Below are positions 54,625-63,756 of a stretch of 64,000 nt of DNA, in pieces. The notes below the pieces were generated by a model. It ran no database searches and was not told where the DNA came from. It saw only the letters and a program-made list of their open reading frames with translations. Numbering within the stretch: position 1 is the stretch's first letter; the number at the start of each line of letters is the position of its first letter. The translations under genes were made by a program, and so were the position numbers. The stretch is from Pseudorhodoplanes sp. (GTDB taxonomy: Bacteria > Pseudomonadota > Alphaproteobacteria > Rhizobiales > Xanthobacteraceae): contig JAVSMS010000001.1 in assembly GCA_032027085.1 (NCBI GenBank), positions 3,883,730-3,947,729 of the forward strand, in the 5' to 3' direction.

Positions 54625-55437
54625 ATGCGCCCGGAATACCGCAAGAATCTCGACGACGCGCCGCGCCCCGTGGCGGCCATGGCCAAGGCCTGGAACGACG
54701 GCGATGCTATTCCTCTACATATCCACCGGCGCGGCCAGCTCATCCATGCCATGACCGGCATCATGCGGATCGAAACGGCGACTGCGGTCTGGATCGTGCC
54801 GCCCGCCCTCGCCCTCTGGATGCCGCCGCAATATCCGCACAGCATGGTGATGCGCGGCCGTCTGGAAATGCGCACTGTCTATATTGATGAGCAGGTCTGC
54901 ACGGATCTGCCGGTTCGGCCGACCCTGATCGAGATTGATCCGCTACTGCACGAGCTTGTCCTCGCCGCCCTGGAAGAACCGCTCGATTACGAGGAGGCCG
55001 GTCGCGGCGGCCTGATCGCGCGGCTGATCCTGACCGAGCTCGGCCGCATGCAGGAGCGCAAGCTGGTGGTGCCCATGCCACGCGATCCTCGGGCGTTGCG
55101 GGTCGCGCGCAGCCTATTGGAAAACGTGGACAATGATCAGGACTTGGACGATTGGGCCAACGTCGCGGGCGCCAGCCGGCGCACGCTGGCGCGACTGTTT
55201 CGCGCCGAAACCGGCTTCAGCTTCAGTGAATGGCGGGCGCGCCTGCGCGCCATCGATGGACTGGCCCGGCTTGCCACGGGCGCCTCTGTCGCAAGCGTCG
55301 CCACGTCCGTCGGCTATGCCAGCCCGAGTGCATTTTCCGCGATGGTCCGGCGCAATTTCGGTCACCCGCCCCGGCAGGTTGCGAAGCGGCCCCCCTCGGG
55401 GCGACTCAACCAGCGGTTGATTTTGCTGGTAAATTGA
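54625..55437 (+). CDS. AraC-family regulator (270 aa), divergent from the MFS gene
   Basis: A cupin-like N-terminal sensory domain (H-I-H-R-R-G-Q-L at about 32-39) is followed by a C-terminal double helix-turn-helix (W-A-N-V-A-G-A-S-R-R-T-L-A-R-L-F and V-A-T-S-V-G-Y-A-S-P-S-A-F-S-A-M-V-R-R). This is the AraC subgroup that often controls an adjacent exporter. The target is likely the MFS gene across the shared promoter region. The start ATG at 54625 was chosen at the beginning of the conserved sequence. Confidence 0.88.
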   Translation: MRPEYRKNLDDAPRPVAAMAKAWNDGDAIPLHIHRRGQLIHAMTGIMRIETATAVWIVPPALALWMPPQYPHSMVMRGRLEMRTVYIDEQVCTDLPVRPTLIEIDPLLHELVLAALEEPLDYEEAGRGGLIARLILTELGRMQERKLVVPMPRDPRALRVARSLLENVDNDQDLDDWANVAGASRRTLARLFRAETGFSFSEWRARLRAIDGLARLATGASVASVATSVGYASPSAFSAMVRRNFGHPPRQVAKRPPSGRLNQRLILLVN

Positions 55438-55512
55438 AACCACTGATTTAAGCTACTATTAGGGGATGTGGCAGCGTTTCCGGCCAACCCGCCGTTGTGC
55501 GTGGGTTTCAGC

Positions 55513-56250
55513 ATGCGTCGCGTTGTGGAGTTCGTCCGGGCGATCCTGCTCGGCACGATCCTGAGCAGCGTTTGCGTCAATGCCGCGTCGGCCGATGTCG
55601 AGATCGACGACGAGAAGACCGTTTTGTTCTTCTCCGGCCGGGATATTTGGTATCATGGCGCATTCACGCATGGCGGCTTGCTCTGGTCGCCGCGCGGTCT
55701 CGACCGACCGGGATTCACCCTCAAGGTTCTGCTGGGCGCAGGAATCTATAGATACGTTTCCGGCGCGCTCGGAGACATCCCGGTCGTTGGATACCAAGCG
55801 ATCGGGTTTGCATTGCCCGGCTGGCGCTTCCAGCAGGACCGCGTCACGTTCACGCTCTTTGCCGGCGTTGACGTTCAGCATCACCGGTTCTTTCCGGACG
55901 ATCCGTCCAATTCCCTCCGGGGCACACGCGTTGGAATTCGCGGCGGCTTCGATCTGTGGTTCGAGCCCAAGCCTCACACGATGATCAGTATGGACCTTTC
56001 GGTCTCATCGGTGGGTCCGAGCTATTCCGCCCGTCTCGCCCTTGGATGGCGTCTGGCTGACATTGTTTACATCGGCCCCGAAATGGGCGGTTTCGCCCAT
56101 GGCGACAACTACAACCAAGTCCGGCTCGGCCTGCACTTGACGGGTGTGAAAGTGAATGAACTCGAATGCTCCGTGGCCTTCGGCTGGGCTTTCGACAACA
56201 GCGATCGCGACAGCCTGTACGGCCGTGTGGGCGTTCACGTCCGCAAATAA
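55513..56250 (+). CDS. bcsS: BcsS-type cellulose biosynthesis outer-membrane protein (245 aa)
   Basis: A signal peptide (about 1-27) is followed by a small beta barrel of the BcsS family (PF17036): F-F-S-G-R-D-I-W-Y-H-G-A-F-T-H-G-G and R-G-L-D-R-P-G-F-T-L-K-V-L-L-G-A-G. It ends with a strand containing Y-G-R-V-G-V-H-V. No cellulose synthase genes are adjacent. The ATG at 55513 places the signal peptide correctly. Confidence 0.85.
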   Translation: MRRVVEFVRAILLGTILSSVCVNAASADVEIDDEKTVLFFSGRDIWYHGAFTHGGLLWSPRGLDRPGFTLKVLLGAGIYRYVSGALGDIPVVGYQAIGFALPGWRFQQDRVTFTLFAGVDVQHHRFFPDDPSNSLRGTRVGIRGGFDLWFEPKPHTMISMDLSVSSVGPSYSARLALGWRLADIVYIGPEMGGFAHGDNYNQVRLGLHLTGVKVNELECSVAFGWAFDNSDRDSLYGRVGVHVRK

Positions 56251-56252
56251 GC

Positions 56253-57398
56253 TTAATCGAGGGTGCGTCGGAAGCGCGTGACAGCGATGATCATCGCCAC
56301 CAGCATCAAAAAGAACAGGGCCATCGAATCGTATCGCAAATCGGCAAGGGTCGCGCCCTTCAACATGATGGCGCGAACGATGCGAATATAGTGCGTCAGC
56401 GGCAGCGCTTCGCCGATCCATTGCGCCCAGAACGGCATGCCGGCAAACGGAAACATGAATCCTGACAAGAGAATATTCGGCAGAAAAAACATGATCGACA
56501 TCTGCATCGCCTGCAACTGGTTCTGCGCGACGGTCGAAAAGGTGTACCCGACCGACAAGTTGGTCGCGATGAACAGCGTGCTCAGTGCCGCCAGCAGCCC
56601 GATGCTTCCGATGATCGGCACTCCGAACAACACCACGCCGGTTCCGACGATGAGGCTCGCCTGGATGAATCCGACCATGATGTATGGCGCGATCTTGCCC
56701 AGCATGATTTCCAGTGGCGTGATCGGCATGGACAAGAGGCTTTCCATCGTGCCGCGCTCGATCTCGCGCGTTACCGACAGGGCAGTGAAGATCAACATGG
56801 TCATGGTCAGGATGGTGCCGACGAGACCGGGCACGATATTCAGCGCGGTGTCGGCCGCGGGATTGTAGCGTGCGTGCTGGCGGATCTCGAAGACCGACGC
56901 GCCAGCATCGGGAATCGCCCGGTCGTTCTGCAGGGCCGTCCGCACAAGCTGGCTGAGCGCGCCCAGCGCCGACCCGGACGCCACTGGATCGGTCGCGTCG
57001 GCTGCCACCAGCAAGGCCGGCCTTTCTCCGCGCCGCAACGCGCGCTCGAAGCCGCGCGGAATTTCGACACCGAAAAGGACTGTCCCCGATTGAATCAGCT
57101 GATCGAATTCGGCTTCGTCGGTGACCTGATGCGTGACCTTGAAATACCGCGTGTTTTCCAGCGCCTTGAGGATCGAGCGACCGACGTCGCTGCTTTCCTG
57201 CAGCAGCACGGCGGTAGGCAGATCACGCGGCTGGGTGTTGATGGCATAGCCGAACAAAATGAGCTGCATCAGCGGGATCACCACGATCATCGCGAAGGAC
57301 ACCCGGTCGCGCCGCAACTGGATGAATTCCTTGATCAGCATCGCCCAGGTGCGGCGCCAAAAACCTCTCGATACGGCGTTGTTTTCGGTCACGCTCAT
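56253..57398 (-). CDS. ABC-2 type transporter permease (381 aa)
   Basis: Membrane subunit of an export complex: one helix near the N-terminus (about 35-55), a large periplasmic loop, then five or six helices (from about residue 190). Features such as R-R-D-R-V-S-F-A at the first helix and G-T-M-E-S-L-L-S-M-P are those of ABC-2 permeases (YbhR/YbhS, YhhJ). It overlaps the ATPase gene by 4 bp, so it is translationally coupled. The substrate is unknown; the TetR regulator suggests a toxic compound. Confidence 0.9.
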   Translation of the reverse strand: MSVTENNAVSRGFWRRTWAMLIKEFIQLRRDRVSFAMIVVIPLMQLILFGYAINTQPRDLPTAVLLQESSDVGRSILKALENTRYFKVTHQVTDEAEFDQLIQSGTVLFGVEIPRGFERALRRGERPALLVAADATDPVASGSALGALSQLVRTALQNDRAIPDAGASVFEIRQHARYNPAADTALNIVPGLVGTILTMTMLIFTALSVTREIERGTMESLLSMPITPLEIMLGKIAPYIMVGFIQASLIVGTGVVLFGVPIIGSIGLLAALSTLFIATNLSVGYTFSTVAQNQLQAMQMSIMFFLPNILLSGFMFPFAGMPFWAQWIGEALPLTHYIRIVRAIMLKGATLADLRYDSMALFFLMLVAMIIAVTRFRRTLD

Positions 57399-58327
57399 TG
57401 GAAGTTATCCCGCGCGCGGCTCATCAGATCGATGAATACGTCTTCGAGCGACGGCTCGGATTTTGTCCAGATCAAACCTTTGCCGTCGCGATACGGGGCG
57501 ATGGCAGCGTCCAACGCCGCCGCGTCGCGGCTGGAGACATGCAGGCTGGTGCCGAAGGGTGCCACCATATCGACGCCCGGTTTGCCGTCGAGCTCGTGCA
57601 GCAGGCCGTTCAGATCATCGCCGCTCACCGTATAGGTGACCAGTGCCGAATGCTCGATCACCTCATCCACCGTGCCATGAACAAGCAGCTCGCCATAGGC
57701 GATATAGGCGATCTCATGGCAGCGTTCGGCTTCGTCCATGTAATGCGTTGAAACCAGGACAGTCAGCCCCTCGGCGGCAAGCGCATGAATCTCGTTCCAG
57801 AATTCGCGCCGCGCCTTCGGGTCGACACCTGCCGTCGGCTCATCGAGCAAGAGAAGCTTCGGATTTGGCAGCGTGCAGGCCCCAAGCGCCAGACGCTGCT
57901 TCCAGCCGCCCGACAGCGAGCCGGCCAGTTGCTCTTCCCGCCCCTGCAGACCGAGCCGCGCAATCATTGCGCGCGCGGCACCGACCGGATCAGGCAGACA
58001 ATAGAGCCGCGCGACGAATTCGAGATTCTCGCGTACCGACAGATCCTGATAAAGGCTGAAGCGCTGCGTCATGTACCCGACATGCAGCTTGATCTTGTCG
58101 GCCTCTGTACGAATGTCGTAGCCAAGGCAGGTGCCGGCGCCCTTGTCGGGCGTAAGCAGGCCGCAAAGCATGCGGATGGTCGTGGTCTTGCCGGAGCCGT
58201 TGGGTCCCAGGAACCCGTAGATCGTCCCGCGCTTCACCTGCATCGACAGATCGCGCACCACGACCCGGCCATCAAATGACTTCGTCAGGCCGTGAACATC
58301 GATGGCGATGTCGGACTGCACCGTCAC
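57395..58327 (-). CDS. ABC transporter ATP-binding protein (310 aa)
   Basis: Complete motifs: Walker A G-P-N-G-S-G-K-T-T (about 38-46), Q-loop, signature L-S-G-G-W-K-Q-R-L (about 143-151) and Walker B L-L-L-L-D-E-P-T-A-G-V-D (about 162-173), H-loop S-T-H-Y-M. Its C-terminal extension (about 235-310) is typical of drug-export ATPases. It overlaps both the adaptor and the permease genes by 4 bp. Confidence 0.93.
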   Translation of the reverse strand: MTVQSDIAIDVHGLTKSFDGRVVVRDLSMQVKRGTIYGFLGPNGSGKTTTIRMLCGLLTPDKGAGTCLGYDIRTEADKIKLHVGYMTQRFSLYQDLSVRENLEFVARLYCLPDPVGAARAMIARLGLQGREEQLAGSLSGGWKQRLALGACTLPNPKLLLLDEPTAGVDPKARREFWNEIHALAAEGLTVLVSTHYMDEAERCHEIAYIAYGELLVHGTVDEVIEHSALVTYTVSGDDLNGLLHELDGKPGVDMVAPFGTSLHVSSRDAAALDAAIAPYRDGKGLIWTKSEPSLEDVFIDLMSRARDNFQ

Positions 58328-59097
58328 TTCGCAACCTCGCGCGGATGCACACGCACATCGACCGGCTGACCGACGCGCAATTTGTCAACATTCTCGGCGC
58401 GCGCTTCAACCAGATAGACCAGCTTGTTGCGCTCATCGATTGAATAGATCACCGGCGGGGTGAATTCGGCATTGCGCGAAATGAAGCTGATCCGCGCCTC
58501 GATTGGCGCCCCGCAACCGTCGCAGCTCACCTCGATCGTGTCGCCGAGCGCGATGCGCGGAAGCATGACTTCCGGGACAAAGAAACGCACTTTGATGTTG
58601 CCCGGCGGCAGCAAAGCAAGAACCGGCTTGCCGGCAGGCACGGTTTCGCCGGGGCGGTAGTAAATTTGATGTACGGTGCCGGTGACCGGACTATAGGCGC
58701 GACGGCGCTCAAGGCGCGTGCGCGCCGCGTTCAGGCGCGCCTCGGTGTCGCGATAGGAAGCAAACGCGTCATCGTAGGCCTTTTGCGTTCCGGCCGCGGC
58801 TTTCAGCAGATTTTGCGCGCGCTCGAAATTCTGTTTGGCTGCCGTATAGGCCGCTTCCGCCACGCCAAGATCTGCGCGCTGCAAATCGGAATCGAGCGTG
58901 AAGAGGAGCGCGCCGGCCTCGACGCGATCTCCCTCCCGCACCTTCATATCCTCAACACGACCCTGCTCGTCCGGGCTGACGAAAATGAAATCGGCCTCAA
59001 TCCATCCCTGCACCACATTTTCATCAGTCTTGCTGCAGGCGCCGACGGCAAGCGCAAGAAAGAGCAAGCCCAGTCCTGCGGCATAATGCCGGATCAT
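58324..59097 (-). CDS. HlyD-type periplasmic adaptor lipoprotein (257 aa)
   Basis: The signal ends in the lipobox A-V-G-A-C (Cys about 20). Biotinyl-lipoyl-like halves flank a helical hairpin (about 75-135), and a beta domain follows. The motif R-V-E-D-M-K-V-R-E-G-D-x-V-x-A is diagnostic of membrane-fusion proteins. It is a short adaptor like YbhG. It should link the inner-membrane pump to an outer-membrane channel; none is encoded nearby. Confidence 0.9.
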   Translation of the reverse strand: MIRHYAAGLGLLFLALAVGACSKTDENVVQGWIEADFIFVSPDEQGRVEDMKVREGDRVEAGALLFTLDSDLQRADLGVAEAAYTAAKQNFERAQNLLKAAAGTQKAYDDAFASYRDTEARLNAARTRLERRRAYSPVTGTVHQIYYRPGETVPAGKPVLALLPPGNIKVRFFVPEVMLPRIALGDTIEVSCDGCGAPIEARISFISRNAEFTPPVIYSIDERNKLVYLVEARAENVDKLRVGQPVDVRVHPREVAK

Positions 59098-59759
59098 GAT
59101 GCGGTCCTTTCGGAAAAAAGAATATCGAGATGCGCCCGCATGAGTGCGCGCGCGTCGAGCGGAGAAAACCGCTCGAACAGGCTATTCCAGACGATGGTCA
59201 TCAATGCGGGCGCGAACAGCAATTGCGGGAACTGCGCCAGGGCCTTGTGGCTGATCTCTCCGCGATCGACGGCGCGCTGGATGATCACCTGCAATGCGGC
59301 CAATGCACGAACAATCACCTGCCGATAGTGAAATTCCACAAGCTTCGGAAATCGCGGCCCCTCGGTGATGATGAGGCGGAGAATATTCTTGCGGTCAGTC
59401 CCAAGGATCTCGTCGATGAACAATCCGGCAATCTGCTCAACGATGGTCCGGAACGGAAGATCGACATTGCGCAGGTCTTCCAGGTGACCAACAAGCGGGG
59501 TCAGCATCGACCGCACGATTTCCTGGAACAACGCTTCCTTGTCGGCAAAGTGCAGATAGATGGTACCCTTGGCCACTGCGGCGCGCCGCGCCACGTCGTC
59601 AAGCCGGGTGGCTGCAAAGCCAGCGGCCGAAAACTCTTCCAGGGCCGCTTTCAGGATCGCCTCGCGACGCGCCGCGCTTTGCGCAGCCCGGTCCTTCCCG
59701 CGCGGAGCCTTGCCCGCGCCGGAAGGGCGCCTGGTCTTTCCGGATCTCTCGATTGGCAC
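59094..59759 (-). CDS. TetR/AcrR-family repressor of the efflux operon (221 aa)
   Basis: The N-terminal TetR helix-turn-helix (A-I-L-K-A-A-L-E-E-F-S-A-A-G-F then L-D-D-V-A-R-R-A-A-V-A-K-G-T-I-Y-L-H-F) spans about residues 32-78. The ligand domain is unspecific. The gene is first in the operon and overlaps the adaptor gene by 4 bp. A palindromic operator lies at 59774-59793. The start is uncertain: the GTG at 59759 is preferred; a TTG at 59774 would overlap the operator. Confidence 0.9.
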   Translation of the reverse strand: MPIERSGKTRRPSGAGKAPRGKDRAAQSAARREAILKAALEEFSAAGFAATRLDDVARRAAVAKGTIYLHFADKEALFQEIVRSMLTPLVGHLEDLRNVDLPFRTIVEQIAGLFIDEILGTDRKNILRLIITEGPRFPKLVEFHYRQVIVRALAALQVIIQRAVDRGEISHKALAQFPQLLFAPALMTIVWNSLFERFSPLDARALMRAHLDILFSERTAS

Positions 59760-59773
59760 AGGCTCAACTCTCA

Positions 59774-59793
59774 ATGACTGACTGGTCAGTCAT
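59774..59793. promoter_or_regulatory. Probable TetR operator
   Basis: The perfect 8-bp arms atgactga and tcagtcat are separated by ctgg. TGACTGA-type palindromes are the usual targets of TetR repressors. It sits immediately upstream of the repressor start codon, consistent with autorepression of the efflux operon. Confidence 0.75.
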
Positions 59794-59869
59794 ATTCACT
59801 CTAACGCACGATCACAAGGGGTGGCCAAGGAAATATCACCGGCAGGAATTCATGATGCAGCCCAGCGGC

Positions 59870-61492
59870 TTAACGGCGCTCAAGCTCGCTCTTCGCCGCG
59901 TTGAGGGCCTCCGGGGTGTCCACATCGGTCAAAACCGCCTTTCCGGACACAGGCACCTCGACGATGGCTTCCGCGTATTGCCCGATCAAATGGCGGGCGC
60001 CGACATCGCCTTCCACGGCCATCAACTCGGGAAAGAAACGACGCGACCACAACACCGGGTTGCCGCGCTTGCCCTCGATCGTCGGAACAACGGCCAATGC
60101 CCCCTTCCCAGGATCGAATGCAGTGATCAGACGGTCGATCAGCGCGGCGTCGACCTGAGGCATATCAGCGAGCAGAATGACAACGCCGTCCGCGTTTTCC
60201 GGCAACGCGCGCAGTCCGGCGCGCAGCGACGTCGAAAGGCCCTGCGCATAATCCGGATTGTGCACGGTCTTGACCTTCAGACCCTGCAGCGCCGCCTCCA
60301 CACGTTCGCGCTGATGACCGGTGACAATAACAACAGAATCTGCACGCGAGGCCAGCGCTTCGTCCACGGCAATGCGCACGAGCGGGCGCCCGCTGATTTC
60401 CGCAAGCAGCTTGTTCGGTCCGCCCATGCGGGTAGAGCGCCCCGCCGCCAGCACGAGAGCCGCGATGCGATGATCTTCCACGGCAACCGGCTCCTCGCGC
60501 GGCTGCGGCCGCGTGACGATTTCCATCAGCAGGCCGCCGACGCCCATCCCGGTAATATCGTTGCGCGACACCGGCAATCCGGCCAGCAGGCGCATCAAAA
60601 TCCAGTCGAATCCGTTTTCCTTCGGCGAACGCGCGCAACCCGGTGCGCCCAGCACCGGATGACCATTGGCTTGGCCGATCAGCATGAGATTGCCGGGATC
60701 GACCGGCATGCCGAAATGTTCGACCTTTCCGCCGACGGATTCGATGGCGGACGGAATAACGTCGCGCCGATCGGCGATCGCAGAGGCGCCAAAGACGATC
60801 ACAAGCTCCGCTCCCATGCGCAGAACATCGTCGATGACTTTTGCCAGTGCGCCCTGCTCATGCGGAACACGCTTGTCAGCGACAATCGTTGCACCTGCCG
60901 GTGCCAACCGCTCGGCCGTGATTTTCAGCGTCTTGTCGATGACCTTGTCGGCAAGACCAGGGAGCAACGTCGACACGATGCCGACTTTCCTGATCCTGTA
61001 AGCGGCAACGCGCAGAATTGATGTGGCCTTGCTCGCGACCGCCAAGGCCTTTTCGTGAACATCTGTTCCGACGGCAAAAGGAATGATCTTGACGGTCGCG
61101 ATCATCTCGCCTTCGACGACCGGCTTGAAGGCCGGGAGGGTGGCGAAAGTGATCGCCTCGTCAATGAGATTGATTTCATCAATGGCGGCCTTGTCGACGA
61201 CAAGCACGCCCGCGGTCTCCGCAAACAGATTGCAGCGCCCGGTGAAAGCATGGTCGGTGCGCACATTGTCGCCTGCGACCGCAGCCGCGATCTCGGCCGC
61301 CGCAATGTCCTCGGATACGTCGCCCGCCTCCAGCCGAGCGACGACGATTTCGCCGATCCCCGCCGCCTGAAGCGCCGAGACATCCTCCGGGCCGATGACT
61401 TTTCCTTTTTTTAGGACGAACCCGCCCTTGCGGATGCTGTGCACCGCCGTGCCGCCGATTGCCTCTGACACCGGAACGGAGCCGAATTTCAC
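59870..61492 (-). CDS. Molybdopterin-binding/MobA-like cytidylyltransferase fusion (540 aa)
   Basis: Two joined enzymes for molybdenum cofactor maturation. The N-terminal about 330 residues are a MoeA/CinA-like molybdopterin-binding region (I-V-F-G-A-S-A-I-A-D-R-R-D). The C-terminal about 190 residues form a MobA/MocA nucleotidyltransferase with L-A-A-G-R-S-T-R-M-G-G-P-N-K-L-L and L-A-D-M-P. Such proteins make molybdopterin cytosine dinucleotide for CO-dehydrogenase and xanthine-dehydrogenase-type enzymes. The GTG at 61492 overlaps the preceding gene's stop in a GTGA. Confidence 0.9.
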   Translation of the reverse strand: MKFGSVPVSEAIGGTAVHSIRKGGFVLKKGKVIGPEDVSALQAAGIGEIVVARLEAGDVSEDIAAAEIAAAVAGDNVRTDHAFTGRCNLFAETAGVLVVDKAAIDEINLIDEAITFATLPAFKPVVEGEMIATVKIIPFAVGTDVHEKALAVASKATSILRVAAYRIRKVGIVSTLLPGLADKVIDKTLKITAERLAPAGATIVADKRVPHEQGALAKVIDDVLRMGAELVIVFGASAIADRRDVIPSAIESVGGKVEHFGMPVDPGNLMLIGQANGHPVLGAPGCARSPKENGFDWILMRLLAGLPVSRNDITGMGVGGLLMEIVTRPQPREEPVAVEDHRIAALVLAAGRSTRMGGPNKLLAEISGRPLVRIAVDEALASRADSVVIVTGHQRERVEAALQGLKVKTVHNPDYAQGLSTSLRAGLRALPENADGVVILLADMPQVDAALIDRLITAFDPGKGALAVVPTIEGKRGNPVLWSRRFFPELMAVEGDVGARHLIGQYAEAIVEVPVSGKAVLTDVDTPEALNAAKSELERR

Positions 61493-62181
61493 GCTTTCAC
61501 CTCCGGAGACTGACGCAAACGCGCGATAATTTCGGCCATGATAGCGACCGCAATTTCCGGCGGCGAAGCCGCGCCGATCGACAGCCCGATCGGCGCATGT
61601 ATGCGTGCCAGTTGATTGTCGTCGATGCCCTGCGCCTTCAGACGTTCGACCCGCCGGCCATGCGTCCTCTTCGACCCCAGGGCGCCGATATAGAAACACT
61701 CGCGCGAGAGCGCATGTATCAGCGCCGGATCGTCGATCTTGGGATCATGCGTGAGTGCGACAAATGCCGTGTAGCGGTCGATGCCGAGCGACGGCAACGC
61801 GTCGTCCGGCCATTGCGCTAGAACCTTCACGTCCGGAAAGCGTTCGGGCGTTGCAAACGCGGTGCGCGGATCGACGATGGTCACGTCATAGCCAAGCATC
61901 TTGGCCATCGGCCCCAAGGCCTGGCTGATATGGACCGCACCCGTGATCACCAGTTTCGGCGGCGGCACATAGACCGTCAGAAATACGTTGCCCTGCGGCG
62001 TGTCCTCCATGCCGCTCTTGCCGCTGCGCAAGCGTTTATCGAGCAAGTCGGCGAGCGGATCAGCCTTCATGTCAGTCGCCTTGACCAGCCGCTGCTCGCC
62101 GCTGGCGACGTCGGTGACGATCACGACAGCACGCCTTGCAGCGCGCTCGGTATTCAGAGAGGAAAGGATGTCCAGACGCAA
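61489..62181 (-). CDS. XdhC C-terminal domain protein (230 aa)
   Basis: Corresponds to the C-terminal Rossmann domain of XdhC (XdhC_C): L-V-I-T-G-A-V-H-I-S-Q-A-L (about 97-109), D-P-R-T-A-F-A-T, F-V-A-L-T-H-D-P-K-I-D and Y-I-G-A-L-G-S-K-R-T-H. XdhC proteins bind and sulfurate the molybdenum cofactor before insertion. The start is a TTG at 62181. The N-terminal domain is encoded separately 6 bp upstream (62188-62523), so the usual single protein is split in two. Confidence 0.9.
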   Translation of the reverse strand: MRLDILSSLNTERAARRAVVIVTDVASGEQRLVKATDMKADPLADLLDKRLRSGKSGMEDTPQGNVFLTVYVPPPKLVITGAVHISQALGPMAKMLGYDVTIVDPRTAFATPERFPDVKVLAQWPDDALPSLGIDRYTAFVALTHDPKIDDPALIHALSRECFYIGALGSKRTHGRRVERLKAQGIDDNQLARIHAPIGLSIGAASPPEIAVAIMAEIIARLRQSPEVKA

Positions 62182-62187
62182 AACAGG

Positions 62188-62523
62188 CTACTCCACCCTT
62201 TCGACGTAAACGCGGATCGTGCCGCCGCACGACAACCCGGCCCTCCACGCCGTTTCATCCGCCACGCCGAATTCCAAGGTCTTCGGCTTGCCGCTTCCGA
62301 TGACGTCCAGCGCCTCGGTGATGACATCGCCCTCGACGCACCCCCCGGAGACGGAGCCAAGGAAATTGCCCTCCTCGTCAACGACGAGGTTTGAGCCGAC
62401 GGGCCGCGGCGCCGAGCCCCAGGTTTGGACAACCGTCGCAAGTGCCACGCCGCGCCCGGCCTTCCGCCAGTCCTCGGCAGCTTTCAGGATATCCTCGTCG
62501 CGCGCGAGCAATTTTGAATCCAT
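62188..62523 (-). CDS. XdhC/CoxI N-terminal domain protein (111 aa)
   Basis: Carries only the short XdhC_CoxI domain (PF02625): A-T-V-V-Q-T-W-G-S-A-P-R-P-V-G-S and G-S-V-S-G-G-C-V-E-G-D-V, where the C-V-E motif is the family hallmark. It is coupled to the following XdhC_C gene with a six-base gap. The ATG at 62523 follows gcagggatctgatc; a weak ribosome site. Confidence 0.92.
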   Translation of the reverse strand: MDSKLLARDEDILKAAEDWRKAGRGVALATVVQTWGSAPRPVGSNLVVDEEGNFLGSVSGGCVEGDVITEALDVIGSGKPKTLEFGVADETAWRAGLSCGGTIRVYVERVE

Positions 62524-62554
62524 GATCAGATCCCTGCCTGCAGAACTTCAATCA

Positions 62555-63754
62555 TCACGCAATCTTCCTCAACCAGTTTCTCGAATCGTCGGAACGCACA
62601 TGATCCGACAGCGCCCGGCACAGGTCGGCCATGGAGTCGAGATTGTGAATGGCCCGCAATTCGTCAACATGCGGCAAAATGGCCTTGATACCGCTGGCCT
62701 TCGCCTCGAATCCCTCAAATCGTAACAGAGGATTGAGCCAGATCAGCCGTCGGCATGATCGCTGCAGCCGGTCCATCTCGAAGCCAAGCCGGTCGCCGGG
62801 ATCGCGCTCCAATCCGTCGGTGATCAAGAGCACGATGGCGCCCTGCGCCAGGACGCGCCGCGCCCAGTGCTTGTTGAAGGCTTCAATCGAGGTCGCGATC
62901 CGCGTTCCGCCCGACCAGTCGAGCACGCTGTCGGAACAGGCCGCCAGCGCATCGTCAGGATCGCGTTCGCGCAAGGCCCGCGTGACATTGGTCAGGCGGG
63001 TGCCGAACAGGAAGGTCGACACGCGCTTGCGCGCGTCAGTCACCGCGTGCAGGAAATGCAGAAACAGCCGCGTGTACTGGCTCATCGAGCCGGAAATATC
63101 GAGCAAAGCCACGATCGGCGGCTGGCGTGTCTTGGGGCCGAGATATTTCAGGTCGATCACCGCGCCGCCGCCCTTCAGGCTGGCGCGCATGGTGCGGCGC
63201 ATGTCAATGACATGCCCGTGCCGCGAGGCGGCAAAGCGCCGCGTCCGCACCTCGTCCAGCGGCAATACGAGTTGCTTGATTGCCTGCTTGGCCTCGGCAA
63301 TTTCGGCCGCCGACATCTGCGCAAAATCCTTTTTCTCCAGCATTTCACGGTCAGAGACTGTCAGCCGCGCGTCGATCTCGATGTCCTGTTTCCTTTCCGC
63401 CATCTTGCGTTCGGATTCAGGAAACAGAGCTTCGAGAACACGTTGAGCAGCCGGCGGCGGCACAGGATCGCTCGCAGCAACGGCCTGCGGCATCATCATT
63501 GCCATCATCTGCTCGAGATAGGCGCGCTTGCGGAAGAATATGCGGAAAGCCTGGTCGAACAGGATGGAATGCTCGTGTCGTTTCACGAACACCGCATGCA
63601 ACGTCCAATAGAAGTCCTCCTTGCTGCCAATGCCGGCGGCCTTCAGCGCCTCGAGTGCGTCCATCACCGCGCCCGGCCCGACAGGAATCCCGGCTGCGCG
63701 CAAGGCCCGCGCGAAGTAAAGAATATTTTCTGCGAGGCGGCCGTCCTGCTGCAT
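62555..63754 (-). CDS. coxE: CoxE-type VWA-domain protein (399 aa)
   Basis: A von Willebrand A protein of the CoxE family (PF05762). The MIDAS motif is visible as D-I-S-G-S-M-S (about 214-220), with T and D at further MIDAS positions (S-G-G-T-R-I, I-T-D-G). The N-terminal half is helical. In CO-dehydrogenase operons CoxD and CoxE activate the active-site copper/sulfur cluster of the enzyme. The ATG at 63754 was chosen because the conserved sequence starts there; the upstream frame overlaps CoxD. Confidence 0.92.
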   Translation of the reverse strand: MQQDGRLAENILYFARALRAAGIPVGPGAVMDALEALKAAGIGSKEDFYWTLHAVFVKRHEHSILFDQAFRIFFRKRAYLEQMMAMMMPQAVAASDPVPPPAAQRVLEALFPESERKMAERKQDIEIDARLTVSDREMLEKKDFAQMSAAEIAEAKQAIKQLVLPLDEVRTRRFAASRHGHVIDMRRTMRASLKGGGAVIDLKYLGPKTRQPPIVALLDISGSMSQYTRLFLHFLHAVTDARKRVSTFLFGTRLTNVTRALRERDPDDALAACSDSVLDWSGGTRIATSIEAFNKHWARRVLAQGAIVLLITDGLERDPGDRLGFEMDRLQRSCRRLIWLNPLLRFEGFEAKASGIKAILPHVDELRAIHNLDSMADLCRALSDHVRSDDSRNWLRKIA

Positions 63755-63756
63755 GG

